Source: Rhodanobacteraceae bacterium (GTDB taxonomy: Bacteria > Pseudomonadota > Gammaproteobacteria > Xanthomonadales > Rhodanobacteraceae). From it: a stretch of DNA of 20,012 nucleotides. The position numbers and the translations under genes are program-made. The stretch lies in contig JAAXIA010000039.1 in assembly GCA_012270595.1 (NCBI GenBank), positions 1-20,012 on the forward strand. The letters run 5' to 3'. Shown piece by piece: positions 15,726-20,012 of the stretch; within the stretch, counting starts at the first letter, position 1, and each line of letters starts with the position of its first letter. A model generated the notes under the pieces. The model was not told where the DNA came from and made no database searches. It was given only the letters and a program-made list of their open reading frames with translations.

Positions 15726-15947
15726 ATGAAAATGATTGCACAAAAAACCTGCCTCACCGCTGTCACGCTGACTGCACTAAGCTTAGCCGCGCTCACCATC
15801 AGCGCTACGGCCAAGGCATAATGCACTGCTTGGCGACCCGGCTATGTGTGCTGCACTTGGCCCCACCAACCGTTGCCAATCTGCCATCAAATCGGTGAGC
15901 TGACAGGCCGGCCGGCATATTCCGCCTCCGCACTGCGCTCAAGATAA
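15726..15947 (+). pseudogene. Small secreted Cys-rich protein gene interrupted by a stop after its signal peptide
   Basis: The first 31 codons encode a textbook signal peptide: basic start MKMIAQKTC, a hydrophobic core rich in Leu, Ala and Thr, and a cleavage-like end SATAKA. A TAA stop follows at once (15819-15821). Past the stop the same frame stays open for 41 codons to 15947 and begins CTAWRPGYVCCTW with another Cys further on, as expected of a small secreted cysteine-rich protein. TAA is one base from CAA (Gln), so a single nonsense mutation explains the break. Alternatively the 31-residue peptide is the product. The stop also overlaps an ATG (TAATG) that could restart a 25-residue ORF. 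A GGA eight to ten bases before the ATG supports the start. No family is recognised. Confidence 0.5.
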
Positions 15948-15968
15948 ATGCGACGGATACCTCACGAT

Positions 15969-15996
15969 GCGTCCCATCTGGCATGTGGTGGGACGC
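15969..15996. terminator. Perfect 8-bp inverted repeat downstream of comM
   Basis: GCGTCCCA (15969-15976) and TGGGACGC (15989-15996) form a perfect 8-bp stem with a 12-base loop. It lies 17 bases past the comM stop and about 20 bases past the open frame of the broken peptide gene. No T run follows on either strand, so it is a weak terminator, pause site or 3'-end stabiliser rather than a classic intrinsic terminator. Confidence 0.35.
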
Positions 15997-16012
15997 CAGC
16001 GCTATTGAATAC

Positions 16013-17512
16013 TCAAAACCGCCGGTATTGCAAGGCCTCAGCCAGATGCTTGCGTTCCAGTGCTGGCGCAGCGTTATCCAGATCGGCGATGGTACGCGCC
16101 ACGCGCAGCACACGGTGATAGGCACGAGCAGACAACCCCAACCGTTCCAGCGCTTTCTCAAACCAGCAGCGCTCATGCGCTGCCAGAACGCAATCACGCT
16201 CTAGCTCACGCGGACTGATACTGGCATTGGGCCGACCGGCCCGCGTGAGCGCATGAGCACGCGCCTTCACCACCCGTGCACGCACCGTGGCCGAGTCTTC
16301 ATCAGTGCTGCAGCGTGGCGCGCCCAGTTCGGCCAGGGGCACTTGCGGCACTTCTACGTACAGGTCAATACGATCAAGCAGCGGACCAGAAAGACGAGCA
16401 CGATAACGCGCCACCTGTTCAGGTGTGCAGTGACAACGCGGACGTGGGTCGCCCGCATAACCGCAGGGACAAGGGTTCATCGCTGCCACGAGCTGGAACT
16501 GGGCCGGAAAGGTCGATTGCCGTGCCGCACGAGAAATGATGATGCCTCCCGACTCTAGCGGTTCACGCAAGACATCCAGCACCTGACGGTTAAATTCAGG
16601 AAGTTCATCCAGAAATAAGACACCGTGATGCGCCAGGGAAATCTCACCGGGACGTGGATAGGATCCGCCACCGACCAGAGCCACTGCTGAGGCGGTATGA
16701 TGCGGTGCACGAAAGGGACGCTGCCGCCACCTGGTCGGATCCACTGGCTGCCTCAACACGGAGCGTACAGCACAACTTTCCAGTGCCTCGGTCTCACTCA
16801 AGGGTGGCAAAAGACCCGGCAAACGCTCAGCCAGCATGGTTTTACCAGTACCCGGCGGCCCGGACATCAGCAGGTGATGCCCGCCGGTTGCAGCAATCTC
16901 CAAGGCGCGGCGCGCCTGCCATTGACCACGCACATCGCCAAGATCCAGACCAAAACTCTCTTCAGCCACGCCATTCATAACCTGCGGAGCAGATAATTCC
17001 TGTGCACCATGCAACCAGGCACACACTTCAGCCAGGGTATCAGCCACCCGCACCTCGACCCCGGACACCAGCCCCGCTTCCGCCGCATTGGCCCGTGGGA
17101 TCACCACGCAGTGCCCACACGCACGGGCATGCAACAAGGCCGGCAACACCCCGGAAACACCACGCAAATCCCCCGATAGCGCCAATTCACCTAAAAACTC
17201 ACATGCAGCCAGCCGCTGGCATGGCACCTGCCGACCTGCCGCGAGAATGCCAAGAGCAATGGCAAGATCAAAGCGCCCGCCGTCTTTGGGAAGCTCGGCG
17301 GGTGCCAGATTCACTGTGACTCTGCGCTGAGGATAATCGAAAGCAGCACTTTGAATGGCCACACGCACGCGATCGCGTGCCTCACGCACGGCTGCTTCCG
17401 GCAAGCCAACAATACTGGTGCCCGGCAAACCGCCGGAAAGATGCACCTCCACTATCACCTGCGGCGCGGCGACGCCTTCTTGGGCGCGACTTAAGGTGAC
17501 CGCCAGCCCCAT
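16013..17512 (-). CDS. comM: ComM/YifB family AAA+ branch-migration helicase
   Basis: ComM is a hexameric AAA+ helicase that extends the heteroduplex between incoming single-stranded DNA and the chromosome during transformation. The 499-residue product has the N-terminal ChlI/Lon-like domain (VEVHLSGGLPGTSIVGLPE; NLAPAELPKDGGRFDLAIAL). An Mg-chelatase-type AAA+ core follows, with Walker A GPPGTGKT (about 218-225) and Walker B VLFLDELPEF. CPCGYAGDPRPRCHCTPEQ and the sensor-like LSGPLLDRIDLYVEVP come next, then the C-terminal Mg-chelatase domain. The ATG at 17512 best fits the family N-terminus (E. coli YifB starts MSLSIVHTRAALGV); a GTG at 17521 would add three residues. ubiK lies 118 bases upstream on the same strand. 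Confidence 0.95.
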   Translation of the reverse strand: MGLAVTLSRAQEGVAAPQVIVEVHLSGGLPGTSIVGLPEAAVREARDRVRVAIQSAAFDYPQRRVTVNLAPAELPKDGGRFDLAIALGILAAGRQVPCQRLAACEFLGELALSGDLRGVSGVLPALLHARACGHCVVIPRANAAEAGLVSGVEVRVADTLAEVCAWLHGAQELSAPQVMNGVAEESFGLDLGDVRGQWQARRALEIAATGGHHLLMSGPPGTGKTMLAERLPGLLPPLSETEALESCAVRSVLRQPVDPTRWRQRPFRAPHHTASAVALVGGGSYPRPGEISLAHHGVLFLDELPEFNRQVLDVLREPLESGGIIISRAARQSTFPAQFQLVAAMNPCPCGYAGDPRPRCHCTPEQVARYRARLSGPLLDRIDLYVEVPQVPLAELGAPRCSTDEDSATVRARVVKARAHALTRAGRPNASISPRELERDCVLAAHERCWFEKALERLGLSARAYHRVLRVARTIADLDNAAPALERKHLAEALQYRRF

Positions 17513-17630
17513 GACCGACACTGACAGAAAAGTGAGCGACGGGAAACTTTACCCATCCATCGACAAAGACTACGCTCTGTCACGCACATGGGGCACATGA
17601 TCATGAACACTGGATCGAAAGCAATCATGT

Positions 17631-17888
17631 TCACGACTCAGTCCGCTTCATCACAGCCTCAAGCTCAGCAACACGCTTTTCAAGTACATCGACCTTAAGT
17701 CGCGTACGCGCCAGTAGTTGAAGCTGCACATCGAACTCTTCGCGGGTCACCAAATTGAGCCGACGCAAGCCCTGCATCAAAACATCACGAAAGTGGCCAC
17801 CCAAATCCTCGCGAGCATCTGCCAAACCTGGCGGCACCAGCGCGGCAAGCTGCCTGGCCATCCTGTCAATATTCCATGTTTCCTTCAT
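17631..17888 (-). CDS. ubiK: Ubiquinone biosynthesis accessory factor UbiK (BMFP/YqiC)
   Basis: UbiK is a small trimeric coiled-coil protein that binds UbiJ and supports the hydroxylation steps of aerobic ubiquinone synthesis at the membrane. The 85-residue product matches E. coli UbiK along its length. It begins WNIDRMARQLAALVPPGL and has the signature LNLVTREEFDVQLQLLARTR, then a coiled-coil end VDVLEKRVAELEAVM. The Pro-rich tail of the E. coli protein is lacking. The start at 17888 is chosen because GAGG lies eight bases upstream and homology begins there; the open frame to 17996 adds 36 unconserved residues. UbiK next to ComM is a conserved neighbourhood in related bacteria. Confidence 0.93.
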   Translation of the reverse strand: MKETWNIDRMARQLAALVPPGLADAREDLGGHFRDVLMQGLRRLNLVTREEFDVQLQLLARTRLKVDVLEKRVAELEAVMKRTES

Positions 17889-17917
17889 ATAAAACGCCTC
17901 GAACTCATCACTGCGAA

Positions 17918-17923
17918 GTATAC
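17918..17923 (-). promoter_or_regulatory. Probable ubiK -10 element
   Basis: On the reverse strand TATACT lies 29 bases upstream of the ubiK start codon, a 5-of-6 match to the -10 consensus. The -35 region at 17 bases is poor, so this is a moderate call. Confidence 0.4.
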
Positions 17924-18274
17924 ACAACCACTTTAAGCGGACACTATCAGCACACTCTGCAGATACATGCAGGAATTTTCCCATATCAAAGAGCAAGCCG
18001 CCCGACAGGGGTTAATGGGCACCTGCCTGTCAAAGCGCTTGTGCCAGTTACCGTATCGTCCCGGGAGGAACACTACGTCATATCGTGTCAATATTAGGCT
18101 TATTGGTGACGATGGCTACGTCATGACAAAAAATAAACTGAAGATTTAGGATCTACCTGGTCCTTTTACGACTGACTACCATGCATGCCAGGCCTATGGT
18201 CCTGTTTGACTTGAATACCGTGATGTCAGAAAAACACCTTACTCTTACCGACAAGTAATATTTAGAAGGAGTCA
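17924..18274. other. Gene-poor interval between ubiK and the first secreted-protein gene
   Basis: About 350 bases with no gene I can support. A 60-codon + strand ORF (17967-18149) lacks a ribosome site and family resemblance. The sequence CTACGTCAT occurs twice (18073-18081 and 18116-18124), and the second copy lies within a short TGACG/CGTCA inverted repeat. The stretch is visibly AT-richer than the housekeeping genes to its left. glnK/amtB, which I would expect near ubiK in some relatives, is not present. Confidence 0.4.
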
Positions 18275-18312
18275 TAAAAAAGGAAAAAGTGCACCATCAA
18301 GCGCACTTTTCC
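18275..18312 (-). terminator. Rho-independent terminator of the 18357-18812 gene
   Basis: On the reverse strand GGAAAAGTGC and GCACTTTTTCC form a stem of about 10 bp around a 10-base loop (18282-18312). A T run follows directly (18275-18281). It lies 45 bases past the stop codon of the upstream reverse-strand gene, the right place to end its transcript. Confidence 0.8.
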
Positions 18313-18356
18313 CTGGCCTAAAAATGCCGTCTTTAATTTGACAGGCATTTCTCCGT

Positions 18357-18812
18357 TTATCTACCACAAACCCATATAGGACCTGCCTTTGCGAGTACCT
18401 TTGAGCCAGTGGAAATTATTCCCGTCACCTGAAAAAATTCAACATCTGAATCCAGGCAATGGTATGTGACCGTAGGAAACTTTCGAACCTCTTGACTGAT
18501 CGCACTTAAATGACCAAAACTTAAAACACCAGAACCTTGTTTTGCGATAGAAGCGTACACATTCGTCCCAGCACTGCAACCACTGTACTCAGCAGAAAGC
18601 ACAACTTTTCGGCGGTCAAGCACAGGACCATCATGTAAATAAGCAAACGATAAAATCCTGGCTTTACAACCACCACCCAGATCACGGGAAAAAGCACTTC
18701 CTGATAGCATGAGCATGCCATACAATGCCAGGCAAAAAAGCCAGACCAACACCACACTGACCTGGCCATACGAAGCACCGTCGTTCCGGCTGGAAAAGAT
18801 ACCTCTCATCAC
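18357..18812 (-). CDS. Secreted or membrane-anchored four-cysteine protein, unknown family (paralogue 1)
   Basis: The 151-residue product is not a family I recognise. The start at 18812 is supported by AAGGAG six bases upstream. A 17-residue n-region is followed by a hydrophobic segment (about 18-38) ending SGSAFS, so it is probably exported with cleavage near residue 42, or anchored. The mature part begins RDLGGGCKARILSFAY and has exactly four cysteines: 49, 79, 119 and 149. They are spaced 30, 40 and 30 apart, suggesting two disulfides. It is clearly related to the gene at 19078-19578 (DLGxGCxARI, then AEYxGC). A terminator follows downstream. The stretch is AT-richer than the housekeeping genes, which hints at accessory DNA. 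Confidence 0.75.
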   Translation of the reverse strand: MMRGIFSSRNDGASYGQVSVVLVWLFCLALYGMLMLSGSAFSRDLGGGCKARILSFAYLHDGPVLDRRKVVLSAEYSGCSAGTNVYASIAKQGSGVLSFGHLSAISQEVRKFPTVTYHCLDSDVEFFQVTGIISTGSKVLAKAGPIWVCGR

Positions 18813-19077
18813 ACTCTCCTTATACTACGCAAGTGTCAGGAACCATGATTTTAATCTGTAATCTGTGAAAAAACTCAAGATCTGGCCACAACCTCTCTCC
18901 TTGACACGGCTCTGATGGATGAAAGTATCGCATTCATGCACTTGCGATGCCCACGTTCTTGAAATAATCAAACTTGAGCATAAAACAAAGGCCCACGACG
19001 CTTGCACACATTATTGAACAACAAAGTGTCACGTAACGCACGATTCAAGGCTGATCCAAGGCTTTTTATGAAACAGA

Positions 19078-19578
19078 TCAGAGCTGGAATGGGGCCACAC
19101 CAGAAGCCCCCGTATCTTTGTCCTGACCGGGATCGTTCACCTGAGCCTTGCAAAGTACCGTCTTTGATTTAACAAGCACTGTTCCATCTGGTCCAAAAAG
19201 CACGCCATACACAGGCGTGTCCCAAGGTGTACAAAAATGTTCGATCTCCGATGTCCGTAAGTATCCGCTGCCGTCTATCACGTCGCTGTATCCAGCAACT
19301 TCACTATGATTTTGATCTTCGTAAAAGAGGGAAGCTTTAACCCTTGCCCCCGGGGGACAACCCATATACTCGGCATACATAACGATTCGGTCAATCCGAA
19401 AACCATCACGCTCAGGTACGTATCCCAAAGAGATGATTCTAGCCGTACAACCACGACCCAAATCATGGGGAAAGGCGTTATGGGAAAAAGCGCGTCCTGT
19501 CGAGCACAAAGCCAGCGCAAAAAAAATACGGGGTATATGCCCACGCCTGACCCCATCAACAGAAAAAAGCAATTGCAT
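19078..19578 (-). CDS. Secreted four-cysteine protein, unknown family (paralogue 2)
   Basis: The 166-residue product has no family I recognise. The start at 19578 is chosen because a very strong ribosome site, GAGGAGG, ends five bases upstream; an in-frame start at 19638 would hide the signal sequence. A basic n-region (VRRGHIPR) leads into a short hydrophobic core (IFFALALCSTGRAFS), so Sec export is likely. The Cys25 context LALC is a poor lipobox. The mature part has four cysteines, 44, 74, 116 and 143 (spacing 30, 42, 27), matching paralogue 1. Shared blocks are DLGRGCTARIIS and AEYMGCPPGARVKAS. The C-terminal tail (about 146-166) is extra and polar. A 265-base gap without a visible gene separates the two copies. 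Confidence 0.75.
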   Translation of the reverse strand: MQLLFSVDGVRRGHIPRIFFALALCSTGRAFSHNAFPHDLGRGCTARIISLGYVPERDGFRIDRIVMYAEYMGCPPGARVKASLFYEDQNHSEVAGYSDVIDGSGYLRTSEIEHFCTPWDTPVYGVLFGPDGTVLVKSKTVLCKAQVNDPGQDKDTGASGVAPFQL

Positions 19579-19769
19579 AACCCCCTCCTCTTTGTTGGTG
19601 AACCTGGTGGTACTGAGCCTAATACCAGGCGCGATCATTGTAAAACACGCCCCAAAGAAGGTTCTTGACCTGTGACCGCACAGGGCGTAAAGAACGTGAA
19701 CACGGCCAATCAGAAGGGATATAACACTGGCAAGAGGGTATCAAGAATCCAGGCGACAACTTAAAAAAA

Positions 19770-20012
19770 GGGGCTGAAGTAGCTAAGACCTGAATACGGG
19801 TCTAGATTATGGCTACTATGTATGAGCGAAAGAGCCGGTTAACAGCAGGACAACAAAGTAAGCTGATAGAACACGTTGTCGCGGTAACAACAGCTCGTGC
19901 CGCATCAGGGCTGGTAGGCGTCCAGCCTGATACAGCGATCAGGTTTTTCATGCGACTCAGGCAGTTGATAGCCAGTAAGCAGCCGGGCTACCGCCTGTCT
20001 GGTGAGATTGAG
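19770..20012 (+). mobile_element. IS1595-family insertion sequence, left end only
   Basis: The likely left terminus starts at GGGGCTGAAGTAGCTAAGA (19770), which resembles the GGGGCTG-type ends of IS1016-like members of the IS1595 family as I recall them. The transposase reading frame begins about 40 bases inside. The element runs off the window, so the right inverted repeat and the 8-bp target duplication expected of the family cannot be checked. The flanking bases before the end are an A run (TTAAAAAAA). Confidence 0.65.
19809..20012 (+). CDS. IS1595-family transposase, N-terminal fragment (cut by window edge)
   Basis: Sixty-eight codons are open to the last base. The translation (MYERKSRLTAGQQSKLIEHV, then ARAASGLVGVQPDTAIRFF, then MRLRQLIASKQ) matches the N-terminal helix-turn-helix region of IS1016-like transposases. 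These typically read LSxxKQxKLIEHFVAGxTAR, then LVGVxxxTAxxYFxRLR. The DDE-type catalytic domain (ISXO2-like) lies beyond the edge. The start may be 19809 or the in-frame ATG at 19818; neither has a good ribosome site. Whether the transposase is intact cannot be judged from this window. Confidence 0.8.
   Translation, partial: MATMYERKSRLTAGQQSKLIEHVVAVTTARAASGLVGVQPDTAIRFFMRLRQLIASKQPGYRLSGEIE

Noticed and set aside
15805-16197. 130-codon - strand ORF running past the comM 3' end
   Set aside because: Alternative frame overlapping the conserved C-terminus of comM; no homology-like features.
17967-18149. 60-codon + strand ORF upstream of ubiK
   Set aside because: No ribosome site, no recognisable family, and it begins inside the ubiK promoter region.
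1-20012. CRISPR array, tRNA, rRNA, toxin-antitoxin or restriction genes
   Set aside because: No regularly spaced repeats, cloverleaf arms or recognisable defence domains were seen on either strand.

Overview
The window carries mostly chromosomal housekeeping genes of a gammaproteobacterium. Several proteins (TopA with C-terminal repeats and a lysine-rich tail, the MFS/acyltransferase, the DUF6776-bactofilin-ErpA-NudC cluster, the ComM-UbiK neighbourhood) look most like Xanthomonadales (Lysobacterales) versions as I remember them. That is an inference from recall, not a search. Base composition is only moderately GC-rich, lower than most of that order, so genus and species stay open.

Layout. 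Bases 1-6786 read on the + strand: the 3' part of purM, then purN; a gap with a strong terminator, a possible small RNA and a small reverse-strand ORF; a Fur-box-like promoter followed by bfd and bfr; a DUF6776 membrane coiled-coil gene overlapping a bactofilin gene; then erpA, nudC and an ampE-like gene. At 6783-6786 the direction flips with overlapping convergent stop codons. On the - strand, in transcription order from the right, are two related secreted four-cysteine proteins (19578-19078 and 18812-18357), ubiK, comM, hemF, dprA, topA, tsaC, purD and an MFS/acyltransferase gene. A broken small secreted-peptide gene lies on the + strand between hemF and comM. At the right edge an IS1595-family insertion sequence begins and runs out of the window.

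How the genes work together. purM, purN and purD serve de novo purine synthesis. bfd and bfr form an iron store and its release partner, and erpA delivers Fe-S clusters. DUF6776 and bactofilin form an envelope or cytoskeletal pair. nudC handles NAD(H) and NAD-capped RNA. dprA and comM act on incoming DNA during transformation. topA and tsaC serve supercoiling and tRNA t6A. hemF makes haem and ubiK supports ubiquinone synthesis.

The least ordinary part is 15.6-20.0 kb: a signal-peptide gene whose mature part is cut off by a stop codon, a tandem pair of unrecognised secreted proteins sharing a strict four-cysteine spacing, and an adjacent IS element in a locally AT-richer stretch that looks like accessory DNA. 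I found no CRISPR array, tRNA, rRNA or recognised defence system.
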